A program made the position numbers and the translations under genes. 64,000 nt of DNA from a virus. Shown piece by piece: positions 28,798 through 37,410 of the stretch. The DNA lies in IMG/VR virus record IMGVR_UViG_3300029922_000015, positions 62,001 to 126,000 of that record. The stretch is one strand, 5' to 3'. Positions within the stretch are counted from its first letter, which is position 1. The number at the start of each line of letters is the position of its first letter. Below the pieces are notes generated by a model that was not told the origin of the DNA, did not search any database, and saw only the letters and a program-made list of their open reading frames with translations.

Positions 28798-28842
28798 AAA
28801 AAATAAGGGCAACGTATTTCTCGTTACCCTTATCATTTGATA
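28798..28842 (-). terminator. Terminator after the AT-hook-like gene
   Basis: ATAAGGGTAACG pairs with CGTTGCCCTTAT and runs into a T tract on the minus strand. Confidence 0.85.
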
Positions 28843-28852
28843 ATCCTAAGCT

Positions 28853-29074
28853 TTAGATTGTGCTAAAAAGCTTGGATGGTCTACCTTTATCGTTCTTGCG
28901 TAAACCGCTAACTCGCAAAGTATTTTGCTCTAGTTTTTGATTTACCTTGAATTGTAAGGTGACGCGACTGACATTTGGATTGAGTAGTTCCAGTTCAGTG
29001 ATGCCAAATTCTCCGCTAACCGGGAATGAGACATCCTTTGATGGGCGACCTACTCTTTTAATTGAGTCTGACAT
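28853..29074 (-). CDS. AT-hook-like small DNA-binding protein
   Basis: 73 aa with two copies of GRPSK (residues about 9-13 and 65-69), the core of an AT-hook, flanking a beta-rich centre. It has its own strong promoter, an AAAGG site and a terminator, so it is probably abundant. A second protein with GRGRPLKY is at 42008. Confidence 0.65.
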   Translation of the reverse strand: MSDSIKRVGRPSKDVSFPVSGEFGITELELLNPNVSRVTLQFKVNQKLEQNTLRVSGLRKNDKGRPSKLFSTI

Positions 29075-29108
29075 ATTTTTGACCTTTCTGGTTATTTAAC
29101 GAATAGCA

Positions 29109-29137
29109 AGTGTATTCGTTTTTGATCGAAAAGTCAA
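29109..29137 (-). promoter_or_regulatory. Promoter of the AT-hook-like gene
   Basis: TTGACT, 17-bp spacer, TACACT; the transcript has a normal leader with AAAGG. Confidence 0.8.
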
Positions 29138-29169
29138 TAACTTTTTACAGTATTTGTGTATTAGGTGTT

Positions 29170-29406
29170 TTAAGCATAAGGATTATTATTTACATCCACT
29201 AACCTTGTCCGCTTGATATGCGGCCCAAAAGGAGAAAGGGCCGGAATACGAATTCGTGCAATTTTACCTTCTGCTTCTAGCCGTTTGACAATACGAGTCA
29301 CATCTTCTCCGAAGATATAAATACGTTTTCCCGAAATACGCATTCGCTCTAAACTGGCAAGAACCGAAAGACGGTGTGTATGAAATCTGTTTTTACGCTG
29401 GCTCAT
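29170..29406 (-). CDS. Hypothetical basic protein
   Basis: 78 aa, very basic N-terminus (MSQRKNRFHTHRL), then VTRIVKRLEAEGKIARIRI, winged-helix-like. Possible DNA binding. Confidence 0.6.
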   Translation of the reverse strand: MSQRKNRFHTHRLSVLASLERMRISGKRIYIFGEDVTRIVKRLEAEGKIARIRIPALSPFGPHIKRTRLVDVNNNPYA

Positions 29407-29410
29407 ATTT

Positions 29411-29677
29411 TTAAACGCCCTGCAAAAAATCCTCCCCTGTTAGAAATCCCATAGGAGCGATAACCTGCATAACGTCTTTAGAATCCATTCCGTAAAATAA
29501 GATGATATCCTTATAATCGCCGACATATTCCCGCGCGTCTTTTTTTGCCGCTTCAAGAGTTTTAAATCTATCTTTTCCAAAACAACCGACTTCATCGACG
29601 GTGACGTTTTCGGGCGCGTGTGAATCAAAAGTGATATAATAACCAAAATGGAGTATCTTAAGAGTAATGGGAGTCAT
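29411..29677 (-). CDS. Hypothetical protein
   Basis: 88 aa from the ATG at 29677 (MTPITLKILHFGYY). Longer frames would begin upstream of the promoter and are rejected. Last leftward gene before the divergent region. Confidence 0.65.
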   Translation of the reverse strand: MTPITLKILHFGYYITFDSHAPENVTVDEVGCFGKDRFKTLEAAKKDAREYVGDYKDIILFYGMDSKDVMQVIAPMGFLTGEDFLQGV

Positions 29678-29687
29678 ACTTTCTTTC

Positions 29688-29716
29688 ATCATAAGGGATA
29701 TTATCTTTATTGTCAA
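29688..29716 (-). promoter_or_regulatory. Leftward promoter of the divergent region
   Basis: TTGACA, 17-bp spacer, TATGAT, 10 bases before the ATG at 29677. Confidence 0.85.
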
Positions 29717-30047
29717 GAAAAACTTAATCACCTCAATTATCCTCAACCTCTTTCTCCGCAAAACCCCCACCCCTTAAAACCTTGTAACATACTGAACAAG
29801 AAGGCTTTATGGTTTAATGTGGAGGCAACCTTAGACATTTAGTATTTATCCTCGCTGCCTAATTTAACCCAAACGAGTTGCGATGTTCTCAGCGTCGCTT
29901 ACGGCTTCTCAGTTCCGGTTTAATCGCTGTTTCGGGGCTCGCGCCTCACCGATACCCTTTGTTGGTCTGAGGAGGGTAGAAATCAGTATCTAATTGTATG
30001 TTTCCGAAGTCATTTCATCTACTTTTTTAAATCCGCGAACGATTTAG
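29717..30047. other. Divergent intergenic region
   Basis: About 330 bp between divergent transcription units with no credible gene. The middle (29850-29990) is GC-richer and hairpin-prone; a small RNA cannot be excluded. Confidence 0.5.
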
Positions 30048-30076
30048 TGGACTTTTTACCCCTTTAAATGTATCAT
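30048..30076 (+). promoter_or_regulatory. Rightward promoter of the divergent region
   Basis: TGGACT, 17-bp spacer, TATCAT, then 5 bases to the ATG at 30082. Confidence 0.7.
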
Positions 30077-30081
30077 GTAAT

Positions 30082-30366
30082 ATGACACCAAGCTTACACG
30101 ACATAGTTCGAGATATTGTTCACTCTATCGCCATGATGGCCGTTCTGGCGCTCGTGTGCTCCCCTTTCTTGTGGACTCTTTGGAATAACATCCTTGTTTC
30201 CAAATTTCCGATTGGCTCAATTCAACCCATTTCTTTCCTCGACGGCTTCTCGATTAACTTTTTAGTTAATATACTTTGGTATCTAAAACTACAAAAACGG
30301 GATGTTATTATCGCGAATTCTGCGATACCAGAGGGAGAAGATGACAAAGAGCGAGAAAATTCATAA
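30082..30366 (+). CDS. Small membrane protein
   Basis: 94 aa. Two hydrophobic segments (about 15-35 and 55-73) and an acidic tail (EGEDDKERENS). First gene of the rightward arm, near-leaderless. Confidence 0.65.
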   Translation: MTPSLHDIVRDIVHSIAMMAVLALVCSPFLWTLWNNILVSKFPIGSIQPISFLDGFSINFLVNILWYLKLQKRDVIIANSAIPEGEDDKERENS

Positions 30367-30374
30367 AAATCTCC

Positions 30375-30403
30375 TTGACTTTCGCCTCATCTTCTGTTAA
30401 GCT
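30375..30403 (+). promoter_or_regulatory. Promoter
   Basis: TTGACT, 17-bp spacer, TAAGCT, 8 bases (GGGAGAAG) to the ATG at 30412. Confidence 0.65.
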
Positions 30404-30411
30404 GGGAGAAG

Positions 30412-30927
30412 ATGAACATTTTCGCCGTAGCCGATCAACCCGAAATTGCGGCTAACCAGCTATGTCTTAAGCATGTTTGCAAAATGGTTGTGGAAAGCAC
30501 CCAAATGCTTTGCTCGGCTTTTCCTGAAAATACGCCAAACCTTCCTTATGCAAGGACACATTATAATCATCCTTGCGCGGTTTGGACACGTCAAACCTTG
30601 GGTAATTTTAATTGGTTAATGATTCATGCCATGCATTTAGCTGATCGATTCGCTCGTGTTTATAATCACCAGCATAAATGTAAAGAAATGCTTTTTTCTT
30701 TGTCGAGCATCGCGAACAATCTAGATCGGAGTATTCTTGTTAATAGGGAGAAAACGCCCTTTCCATTAGTTATGCCAGATAGATATAAAATTCCCCTTAA
30801 TAGAATCGCTTCTTATAGGAATTATTATATTCACGAGAAAGCGTCTTTTGCGAAGTGGGAATCCCTAGAGAGAATTCCTCCGTGGTGGCCGTTCAGAACT
30901 AACGCTTTTGTAAGGATTTCCAGATAA
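30412..30927 (+). CDS. Conserved phage protein (KHVxKMxxE family)
   Basis: 171 aa. LCLKHVCKMVVESTQML, NHPCAVWTRQ, FNWLMIHAMHLADRF and FASFAKW-type ends match a widespread phage family with conserved His/Lys residues. Its function is not established to my knowledge. Conserved charged residues suggest an enzyme. Confidence 0.7.
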   Translation: MNIFAVADQPEIAANQLCLKHVCKMVVESTQMLCSAFPENTPNLPYARTHYNHPCAVWTRQTLGNFNWLMIHAMHLADRFARVYNHQHKCKEMLFSLSSIANNLDRSILVNREKTPFPLVMPDRYKIPLNRIASYRNYYIHEKASFAKWESLERIPPWWPFRTNAFVRISR

Positions 30928-31284
30928 AGTATTAACGAATAAATGAAGTCCGTAAAACTTCGGCTCTGCGGAGCTAGTTAGTTTATTATTTGGGAAATAA
31001 ATAGAGAGAAAATAAATGCACAAAAATGGAGTTCTTTAAAGGAAAAACCGTATTGCCTCTCTTCCTGAAAGGTAAGAAACCGCGCCATTAAAGCATTCAG
31101 TTAAGCTTGTGTGACCTTAACAGGAAACAAAAAAGATAATCTGTCGGATCGTTTCTCCGATATTTTGTTACAAGCGAAACTGTAAAAGTATTTCTACGCG
31201 CCCCATGCGTTAATTGAGGGATTTAGCTCGCGTAGCTATGGTCTGATAGTTGATTGAACCCTCCTATCAGACCAATCAATTTTC
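30928..31284 (+). other. Gene-free region with alternative hairpins
   Basis: About 350 bp without a credible gene. At 31240-31273 GGTCTGATAG pairs with CTATCAGACC. GAGGG (31216) can instead pair with CCCTC (31259), so the two structures exclude each other. Confidence 0.5.
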
Positions 31285-31313
31285 TTGACAGGAGATAAAT
31301 CAGATGGTAATAT
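31285..31313 (+). promoter_or_regulatory. Promoter fused to a start codon
   Basis: TTGACA, 17-bp spacer containing ATAAATC, TAATAT, 6 bases, ATG at 31320. Confidence 0.8.
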
Positions 31314-31319
31314 TAAAAT

Positions 31320-31820
31320 ATGAAGAATTTTGTCGATATACGTCGTAGCTTTGGAGAGGTGATAGTTACGGCTTGTCTTCCTAGCTTGGAAGATTTTGTC
31401 AAACAAGTAAGCAAAGATGATGTTGAGAATGTATTAGATCATTGCGATACGGCGGCTCGCGCTAAGTTTTATTCGCCCGCTTTGAATTATAGTTATCGTT
31501 TTGATTATAATCGAATTTTTGGAGATTTAGGTCAACGTATAGAAAGAGAGGGATGGTTGCGCCCTCGCTATCAATGGGGCGATGTGACTCTGTGTAACGA
31601 AGAGACGTTTAATGTTGTGCCTTTTGTTAGTCGCGGCATTGGAAAGGAACAAAAACTTAAGTTTCTAGGAGTATATTCCGAAGAGGATTTAACTCGACTG
31701 TCGAAATCTTTAAAAGCTGTTATTGAATTTGCTCGCGACTATCGCCGGGAAATAACAATTCGTTGCGAAGTTGGAGATGAAAAAGAAGAAGACAGCAAGG
31801 CGATAGAAATTCAGATTTAG
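31320..31820 (+). CDS. Cassette protein A (unknown), first copy
   Basis: 166 aa. First gene of the three-gene cassette A-amidoligase-GATase. FVSRGIGKEQKLKFLGVYS followed by a helical K-A-rich part resembles LMSRGISEKKQFLIPGMFS in the gene at 36892, so they are probably paralogues. Function unknown. Confidence 0.7.
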   Translation: MKNFVDIRRSFGEVIVTACLPSLEDFVKQVSKDDVENVLDHCDTAARAKFYSPALNYSYRFDYNRIFGDLGQRIEREGWLRPRYQWGDVTLCNEETFNVVPFVSRGIGKEQKLKFLGVYSEEDLTRLSKSLKAVIEFARDYRREITIRCEVGDEKEEDSKAIEIQI

Positions 31821-31821
31821 C

Positions 31822-32493
31822 ATGAAATATATTTCTAAAATTGGCCTTGAAATCGAGGGAGGATGGTTTTCGACTGAAGACAAGCCGGAAAGTCTTACAA
31901 GCTGGCATCACGACGATAGCGTTCGTAACATCCGCAAAACCCAAAACGGAGTTCCTATTCGTTTTATTGGCGAGGCGGTTTCTATACCCCTCGCGAATTT
32001 GAGCGCAGTCCACGAATGGATTAACATTTATTGGCCCGACCGTAAAAATAAGAGTTGTGGTTTTCACATTCATACTTCGTTCGTTGATCCTAAATTTTAT
32101 TGGTATCTTGTTAATGAGGATTTTTATATTCAATTTTATAAGAAAATGAAAGCGGTAGGCAATAAGCTTCACCTGTCCGCTCATTTCTTTGATAGATTAA
32201 TGGGCAAGAATGTTCACTGTCAGAAATTATTCAAGGGCCGCGAACAACTTTACGCTCTAACCAAAACAAATAATCGGTATTCTCAGCTTAATTATTGCTA
32301 CTCCTTGCACGGCACACTCGAAAATCGTTTGCCTTGCGCCATTCTTCCCATAAGGAAGGCTCAGCAATACGTTGATGAGTATATTCAATTTATCGAAAAT
32401 TATTTAGAGGCTCATCCTAAACCCGAGATTACCGAGTTTAATTGGGAAACAAAAGTTGAAGTCGAAGATGAAAATGAGAAAATTTTGTCTTGA
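31822..32493 (+). CDS. Amidoligase_2-type COOH-NH2 ligase (paralogue 1)
   Basis: 223 aa. Hallmarks: IGLEIEGGW at 7-15, CGFHIHTSF at 79-87, and YSQLNYC...TLENRLP around 153-171. These are the metal/ATP-binding and catalytic strands of the glutamine-synthetase-like Amidoligase_2 family (PF12224), predicted to join carboxyl and amine groups using ATP. Two bases separate it from gene A and a class II amidotransferase follows at 32531; the latter could supply ammonia. Substrate unknown. Confidence 0.85.
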   Translation: MKYISKIGLEIEGGWFSTEDKPESLTSWHHDDSVRNIRKTQNGVPIRFIGEAVSIPLANLSAVHEWINIYWPDRKNKSCGFHIHTSFVDPKFYWYLVNEDFYIQFYKKMKAVGNKLHLSAHFFDRLMGKNVHCQKLFKGREQLYALTKTNNRYSQLNYCYSLHGTLENRLPCAILPIRKAQQYVDEYIQFIENYLEAHPKPEITEFNWETKVEVEDENEKILS

Positions 32494-32518
32494 CAATTAA
32501 CGAAACAAGTGATATAAT
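32490..32518 (+). promoter_or_regulatory. Promoter of the first GATase gene
   Basis: TTGACA, 17-bp spacer, TATAAT, 12 bases to ATG. The -35 box begins in the end of the amidoligase gene. Confidence 0.8.
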
Positions 32519-32530
32519 CTTAAAAAATCT

Positions 32531-33235
32531 ATGTGCCTCATTATTTATTCAAAAAGCGGTCGTCCTAAGCAAGAGTATATCGAAAATGGAGAAGCCTCCA
32601 ATGACGATGGAACGGGTATCGCGTGGATTGAAAATGGTTACTTGCGATATATCAAAGGAATCGATTTGAAGGAAACGATTAAGCTTTCTCAAGAATTGCC
32701 GCTAGGATATATTATACATTTTCGGATGGCCTCCATTGGTGGAGTAGACCCACAACTTATTCATCCCTTTCCTGTGAATGTACACGTTCCTTTGCAACAA
32801 AAGGGCAAAGCTAACAAACTATTGTTTCATAACGGACATTGGCATTCGTGGAAACAACATTTGATGGATCATCTCAGCCCTAAAGTTATTCTTCCAGAGG
32901 GTAAATGGAGCGATACGCGGGCGATTGCTCTTTTGACGGCGATTCACGGAAAGAACTTTTTGCGGACTATTGCCGACGGACAAGCCGGATGGGCGGGTAA
33001 ATTCGCTTTGATGACGCCTAGCAAAACTACTTTAATCGGTCGTTGGGAAGAAGAAGAAGGAGTATTTTATTCCAATGCTAATTATAAATGGAGCTATCAT
33101 CGCTCTAATTATAATTATTCTGGATCGGCTAGCGATCATAGTTATCACAACGGACTTCGCACGACCCACCAAGATCGTAGTTTATCGCCTCACTCTCAAA
33201 GAGAGGCGGAATATTTGCAAGGATATGATCATTAA
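32531..33235 (+). CDS. Class II glutamine amidotransferase-like protein, first copy
   Basis: 234 aa. Cys2 directly follows the initiator Met (MCLIIYSKSGRP), as in N-terminal-nucleophile glutaminases. DGTGIAWIE, IIHFRMASIGG, IHPFPV, LLFHNGHW and GKWSDTRAIA continue the fold. Met removal would expose the catalytic Cys. No synthetase domain is fused; the amidoligase upstream is the natural partner. Tyr/Ser/His-rich tail. Confidence 0.85.
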   Translation: MCLIIYSKSGRPKQEYIENGEASNDDGTGIAWIENGYLRYIKGIDLKETIKLSQELPLGYIIHFRMASIGGVDPQLIHPFPVNVHVPLQQKGKANKLLFHNGHWHSWKQHLMDHLSPKVILPEGKWSDTRAIALLTAIHGKNFLRTIADGQAGWAGKFALMTPSKTTLIGRWEEEEGVFYSNANYKWSYHRSNYNYSGSASDHSYHNGLRTTHQDRSLSPHSQREAEYLQGYDH

Positions 33236-33252
33236 AAAAGATCAAAAAGTTC

Positions 33253-33281
33253 TTGACAAAATGAGCAATAAGTAGTATTAT
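33253..33281 (+). promoter_or_regulatory. Promoter
   Basis: TTGACA, 17-bp spacer, TATTAT; 43-base distance to the ATG at 33325 with an AAGAAAGG site. Confidence 0.85.
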
Positions 33282-33324
33282 TGTTCAAGTCAGAAAACCA
33301 AACAAACAAAAAAGAAAGGCCAAA

Positions 33325-33567
33325 ATGGCACGTATTGTTAAACTCGCAGTTCACGACACCGATTCTTACCCTTCTCAGAAGGTTAAGTCGAAGATCGGTA
33401 AGACCCTCCTTAAGGGAGCGCAGACCGTCTTTGTTACCCGCAAAGACCTCGCTACCGTCTTGAAGAGCGGTGCCTTCAAGAAGGCTCCTAAGACCGAAGC
33501 GTTCCTTAAGGAACTCAAGGCTTCTGCAAAGAAGAACGGTGCTTACCACATCAAGCTTTCTGTCTAA
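33325..33567 (+). CDS. Small basic, probably abundant protein
   Basis: 80 aa, 25% Lys/Arg. Codons are biased (AAG, CTC/CTT, ACC, TCT), unlike neighbours. It has its own promoter, strong ribosome-binding site and terminator, so it is likely a highly expressed nucleoid-type or early protein. Confidence 0.75.
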   Translation: MARIVKLAVHDTDSYPSQKVKSKIGKTLLKGAQTVFVTRKDLATVLKSGAFKKAPKTEAFLKELKASAKKNGAYHIKLSV

Positions 33568-33599
33568 TTGACAGATTGTTTGTAAGGTGAACCTTAAAA

Positions 33600-33642
33600 G
33601 AGAGTCAACTGATAAAACGGTTGGCTCTCTTTTTCCTTTAGT
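33600..33642 (+). terminator. Rho-independent terminator
   Basis: GAGAGTCAAC pairs with GTTGGCTCTC and is followed by TTTTTCC. Confidence 0.88.
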
Positions 33643-33650
33643 AGAAGGCT

Positions 33651-34319
33651 ATGAATAAAAGCTCTAAAATAGATCGGGTGGGGGTTGAATTAGAAGGAGG
33701 CTGGAAGCAAAACCGCCCTCAACAAAAGCACATGCATGGCGATAGTTCGGTGGAAATACCGAATTATGAGGAATTTTGTTACGATGAGGATGGGGATTTT
33801 GATATGTGCGGCGAAATAGCTAGCTCCCCATTTGCTAGTTTGCATCATCTTTCTAGATGGATTCGCGAATCTTATCCCGATACAACAAACGCTTCATGCG
33901 GTTTGCATATTCATATTAGTACCAAAAAGCAAGAAGACTATGCGCTGCTTATGCATAAGAAATTTTATAATATATTCCTTGTCGCAATGGAAAAATGGGG
34001 ACAACGGCATTGTTCCTCTAGATCGAGCGAGGATCGTTCCTTTTGGGCTCGTTTTAAAGGAAATAATGATTTTTGCGTAAGAGAACATTATCCTATCAGC
34101 CAAATTAAAGGTCAAGATGATAAATATACCCAATTAAATTTTTGCTCATGGCGAGAACATCGGACATTAGAATGTCGTTTGTTTCCAGCTTTTAAAACGG
34201 TGGATAAGAGTATTTCGGGCACGGCTTTCTTTATAAGACTTGTCGATAATTATCTTCGGACAATGAAACCTAACGATTACACAAAAAAATACTTGCAAAT
34301 TATTAATCCTAGAGTATAA
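33651..34319 (+). CDS. Amidoligase_2-type ligase (paralogue 2)
   Basis: 222 aa. VGVELEGGW near 10-18, ASCGLHIHIS near 80-90, YTQLNFCS and TLECRLFPA near 160-185. No amidotransferase beside it. It overlaps the next gene by one base (TAATG). Confidence 0.85.
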   Translation: MNKSSKIDRVGVELEGGWKQNRPQQKHMHGDSSVEIPNYEEFCYDEDGDFDMCGEIASSPFASLHHLSRWIRESYPDTTNASCGLHIHISTKKQEDYALLMHKKFYNIFLVAMEKWGQRHCSSRSSEDRSFWARFKGNNDFCVREHYPISQIKGQDDKYTQLNFCSWREHRTLECRLFPAFKTVDKSISGTAFFIRLVDNYLRTMKPNDYTKKYLQIINPRV

Positions 34320-34714
34320 TGAGTTGGATGAAATATCTAAACGAGAACGAAGACGAGATGATCGCCCGTTTATTGGACGAATCTATAGATAACGGATTCG
34401 AACATCCTCAGTATGCTTTTGAAGTAGAAGACGAAACGGATTTTCAAACAATTTTTCAAAATGCGTCCGATGAGACAATTATCGATGGGGAATATACTGT
34501 CATTGAAGATTCGGATGAAATAGAAATTTCGCCCGATATGGATTTAAGGCCGGAAAGAGAACGGCATCGTTGTAAACTTAAACTAGGGAAGATACCTTAT
34601 AATGTGGCTTGGACTAACGGGTTCTATCATAAAAGAGGAGGGAAAATCCTTTACAAAAAGGGCTCCCGTATGCGAAAAGCTTTCGAAGCGGGTAGAAGCG
34701 CGGGGAGCCAATAG
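34319..34714 (+). CDS. Hypothetical protein, acidic then basic
   Basis: 131 aa. Residues 1-85 very acidic, the rest very basic (KRGGKILYKKGSRMRKAF). Coupled to the amidoligase. Possible substrate or adaptor, unproven. Confidence 0.7.
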   Translation: MSWMKYLNENEDEMIARLLDESIDNGFEHPQYAFEVEDETDFQTIFQNASDETIIDGEYTVIEDSDEIEISPDMDLRPERERHRCKLKLGKIPYNVAWTNGFYHKRGGKILYKKGSRMRKAFEAGRSAGSQ

Positions 34715-34794
34715 ATATCGTATTCATTACGATAATAAGAAGAAAAAGAAGGAAGATCGTTTTCTTGAAATGAATTTTCTACTAAAAAATCCCC

Positions 34795-35037
34795 ATGTCG
34801 CCAAAAATTTTATTTGATAATACTAAAGACGTGGAAGCTATTTCCACCAAACTTTTAGAGCCAAGTTCTGATGATTTAAAATTCATGGCTTCGAGATTTT
34901 CTAAAGAACAATGGGAAATCCTTTGCGCTTCTTCTAATTTCATGGATATGCTTTATAATGATTTTAATCGTTCTCGGTTTTTGGCTGAAAAAATCCTAGC
35001 GGGAAGAGGAGACACGATAAACGCGCAAAATAAATGA
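34795..35037 (+). CDS. Hypothetical protein
   Basis: 80 aa, helical (SSDDLKFMASRFSKEQWEIL). Stop overlaps the next start as ATGA. Confidence 0.65.
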   Translation: MSPKILFDNTKDVEAISTKLLEPSSDDLKFMASRFSKEQWEILCASSNFMDMLYNDFNRSRFLAEKILAGRGDTINAQNK

Positions 35038-35471
35038 AGTCTTTTAATATTATTCCCGTTTCTCTATTTTCCCTCTATTGTGATTATCTTTGCAATTGGA
35101 GTGAGGGCCATTTATGTCGGGCGACGATAGAATATATTAACTTGACTTGTTCTGATTATGCAATCGGCTATGCGGCTCACGACGAAACGGGGCCAGTTTC
35201 GATTTCTATAGCCTCCAAAACCTTTCCTTTCGCCGCCATCGCTACCAGACCGGATAAAAGAGGCCAAGGGCTTGCTAAAAAGGTTCTAAAACAAACGATT
35301 AATCACTTTCGTTTAGCTGGTTTGGTTTATGAAACTTGGGTAGCGGCGGATAATCCTAGTTCTATTGTCTTGTTAGAAAGCGTGGGCTTGAGAAAAGTAA
35401 GAGAAGAGACGAAAAACCGGAGAAGTACCGGAGAATATTTAGCTTTTAAATATTCTTCAAAAAACACTTGA
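35034..35471 (+). CDS. GNAT-type acetyltransferase
   Basis: 145 aa. IATRPDKRGQGLAKKVL is the acetyl-CoA motif A, and WVAADNPSSIVLLESVGLRKV the following motif B. Complete single-domain GNAT. Substrate unknown. Confidence 0.82.
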   Translation: MKSFNIIPVSLFSLYCDYLCNWSEGHLCRATIEYINLTCSDYAIGYAAHDETGPVSISIASKTFPFAAIATRPDKRGQGLAKKVLKQTINHFRLAGLVYETWVAADNPSSIVLLESVGLRKVREETKNRRSTGEYLAFKYSSKNT

Positions 35472-35496
35472 CTTTTGGTTAAAGATGAGTTATTAT
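35468..35496 (+). promoter_or_regulatory. Promoter
   Basis: TTGACT, 17-bp spacer, TATTAT, 33 bases to the ATG at 35530. Confidence 0.8.
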
Positions 35497-35529
35497 GTAT
35501 TCGAACAATAAAGGCGTAAATAAAATATT

Positions 35530-35730
35530 ATGAGAAGTCGCGAAATTAAAATGAATGCTCTCTATGATTGCGAGGGGGTTATCTGCCGAGCTAAGAAGCA
35601 ATTGAAGAATGGGCGTTTTTTGGTGACTCACCATAAGTCGTTTCATTCTATTGTTGAGCCTGTCAAGCTAAAGCGTATAGGTGCAAAACGTATCCAGTCT
35701 TATTTGAGAGAAGTCGGAGTAGATATTTAA
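35530..35730 (+). CDS. Small basic protein
   Basis: 66 aa, basic throughout (CRAKKQLKNGRFLVTHHK). No family recognised. Confidence 0.65.
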   Translation: MRSREIKMNALYDCEGVICRAKKQLKNGRFLVTHHKSFHSIVEPVKLKRIGAKRIQSYLREVGVDI

Positions 35731-35807
35731 TTTGTTAGTTAGCAAACTAACTGGTGGAGGCGGCGGGTTGACTCGCTCCTAGATGGGCTGCGCATATCTA
35801 AAACGCA

Positions 35808-36077
35808 ATGGAACGAATAATTAAACCTTCTCATGGAACTTACAGGGGATGTCCTATGTATCGGTTCTACGGAGACTATGTAAAAGGTCGTTGGATAGGC
35901 AGATATACTCGTCTTTATCCACAAGCTCTTGAGTCAATGCCTAACATTTATTTTCTTCCCGAAGTCGTTATTAAAGGTATTGCTATTTGTTGGCCGTTTA
36001 TAAAAGAAAACGGGGACAACTATACTCCCCTTAGATATGTAGAACCAAAAAATTCTATTTCTCTGTCTCCTAAATGA
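35808..36077 (+). CDS. Tandem family B, copy 1
   Basis: 89 aa. YRFYGDYVKGRWIGRYTRLY and ICWPFIKENGDNYTPLRYVE align with the gene directly downstream, so these are a tandem pair. Function unknown. Confidence 0.65.
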   Translation: MERIIKPSHGTYRGCPMYRFYGDYVKGRWIGRYTRLYPQALESMPNIYFLPEVVIKGIAICWPFIKENGDNYTPLRYVEPKNSISLSPK

Positions 36078-36361
36078 CTTTAACAAAGCTATTTATTAAA
36101 CCCCGGCGGATACCTTTACAAATGCATATCCATAATTTCTATGGAGATTTGGATAAGGGTTATTTTAAGCTTTATGAACGATATTTTTGCAAATCGTTTG
36201 CTTTAGAAAGAGAAGCGGAAGGATTTCGTTCGATTGTTTGGAAAATAGTTCCAATGGAGTTTAGAAATAATCCTAATTTAATTTTAGCGTGGCCTTATCA
36301 CAGAGATAAGCGAGGTAATTTTATTCCTTTACAATATTGCGAAACGATAATTAGTGCTTGA
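36074..36361 (+). CDS. Tandem family B, copy 2
   Basis: 95 aa. HNFYGDLDKGYFKLYERYF and LAWPYHRDKRGNFIPLQYCE parallel copy 1. Starts in an ATGA overlap. Confidence 0.65.
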   Translation: MTLTKLFIKPRRIPLQMHIHNFYGDLDKGYFKLYERYFCKSFALEREAEGFRSIVWKIVPMEFRNNPNLILAWPYHRDKRGNFIPLQYCETIISA

Positions 36362-36386
36362 CACGCGACGAATCCTTTGATAACAT
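36358..36386 (+). promoter_or_regulatory. Promoter fused to a start codon
   Basis: TTGACA, 17-bp spacer, TAACAT, 6 bases, ATG at 36393. Confidence 0.8.
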
Positions 36387-36392
36387 ATTTTT

Positions 36393-36869
36393 ATGCGATA
36401 TATTGCCGACGTTCAGTATAAGTATGATCCGATTACTAATAAGGCGTCACTTTATCTTTATTCTCCGACAATAGCGGCGATGTATGAAGAAATCGGTTTC
36501 GACACTCGCAACTACGAGTCGGAAAGATATGAGCTTTTAGAATCTCTTTCTGCTTATTTAGTTAGAGGAATTTCAATTGAAAATGAACATCGATTCGAGC
36601 GGCGCGGCACGAAATACACAGTTTTTACGCAAAAATGCGCTAATTGTAATCTTTTGATTGAGTGTGATGGGGGATGGGGAGTAAATATTTCCCATATTCG
36701 AGGAGTTCTTATTGGTAAGGGTTTCAGTTATAAAATAAAGCCATTGCCCGTTGCGAAAACGGAAGCGGTTTTGATAGCTTATAGCGAAGGGGTTCGCGAG
36801 TATTATCGCGCTCTTAAAAGCCATTTAGATTTAAAAAGAAAATACGATAAAGTTCTTGACAAAGAATAA
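36393..36869 (+). CDS. Hypothetical protein
   Basis: 158 aa. A YLVRGISIENEHRF stretch recalls the SRGI segment of cassette protein A. CANCNLLIECDGGW could be a metal site. Function unknown. Confidence 0.65.
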   Translation: MRYIADVQYKYDPITNKASLYLYSPTIAAMYEEIGFDTRNYESERYELLESLSAYLVRGISIENEHRFERRGTKYTVFTQKCANCNLLIECDGGWGVNISHIRGVLIGKGFSYKIKPLPVAKTEAVLIAYSEGVREYYRALKSHLDLKRKYDKVLDKE

Positions 36870-36884
36870 AACATAGAATAAGAT
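36856..36884 (+). promoter_or_regulatory. Promoter
   Basis: TTGACA, 17-bp spacer, TAAGAT, 7 bases, ATG at 36892. Confidence 0.8.
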
Positions 36885-36891
36885 CATAACA

Positions 36892-37410
36892 ATGAGTAAT
36901 AGCACTTTCGAGATTAAACGGACTCCCGATGGAACGTTGATTACGATTCAAGCCCCATCCGTGGAAAGAATTTTTCGATCCCTCGCTCGCGAAGCCCGAA
37001 ATCCTCTGGCCCTAAGCGGAATCAATGTCGATTGCTGGTGGGGCGATCAAACCGACCGATTCGTTCGTAACATGAGCGAAATTTTTGTTCACGAAGCGAC
37101 CGTTTTGAATAAAAGTAAAACGGGGGTGAAAGAGGAAGATTTGGTAGTTCCTACTTGTCGTTCTGATTATCTTTTTCAAAATAATAATGTCGGGGTTCGT
37201 TTACTAATGAGCCGAGGCATCTCTGAGAAAAAGCAATTTTTGATTCCCGGCATGTTTTCTACCGATACCATTCAAAAGGTGGCGTTGGGTTATAAAAAGG
37301 CCATGAGCTATCTTATTAAGGAAGCGGGTAAAGAAGTTGTTTATAAGTTTCAAATTGCTGAGCCCGATGACGCCGAAAAGACTCAGGTTCTTGAATTCAC
37401 TAATATCTAA
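36892..37410 (+). CDS. Cassette protein A, second copy
   Basis: 172 aa, same position in the second cassette as the gene at 31320. RLLMSRGISEKKQFLIPGMF and the helical end match it loosely. It overlaps the amidoligase start by one base. Confidence 0.7.
   Translation: MSNSTFEIKRTPDGTLITIQAPSVERIFRSLAREARNPLALSGINVDCWWGDQTDRFVRNMSEIFVHEATVLNKSKTGVKEEDLVVPTCRSDYLFQNNNVGVRLLMSRGISEKKQFLIPGMFSTDTIQKVALGYKKAMSYLIKEAGKEVVYKFQIAEPDDAEKTQVLEFTNI

Noticed and set aside
34602-34817. 71-aa frame between 34319 and 34795 genes
   Set aside because: It overlaps the supported acidic/basic gene in another frame and has no start signal of its own.
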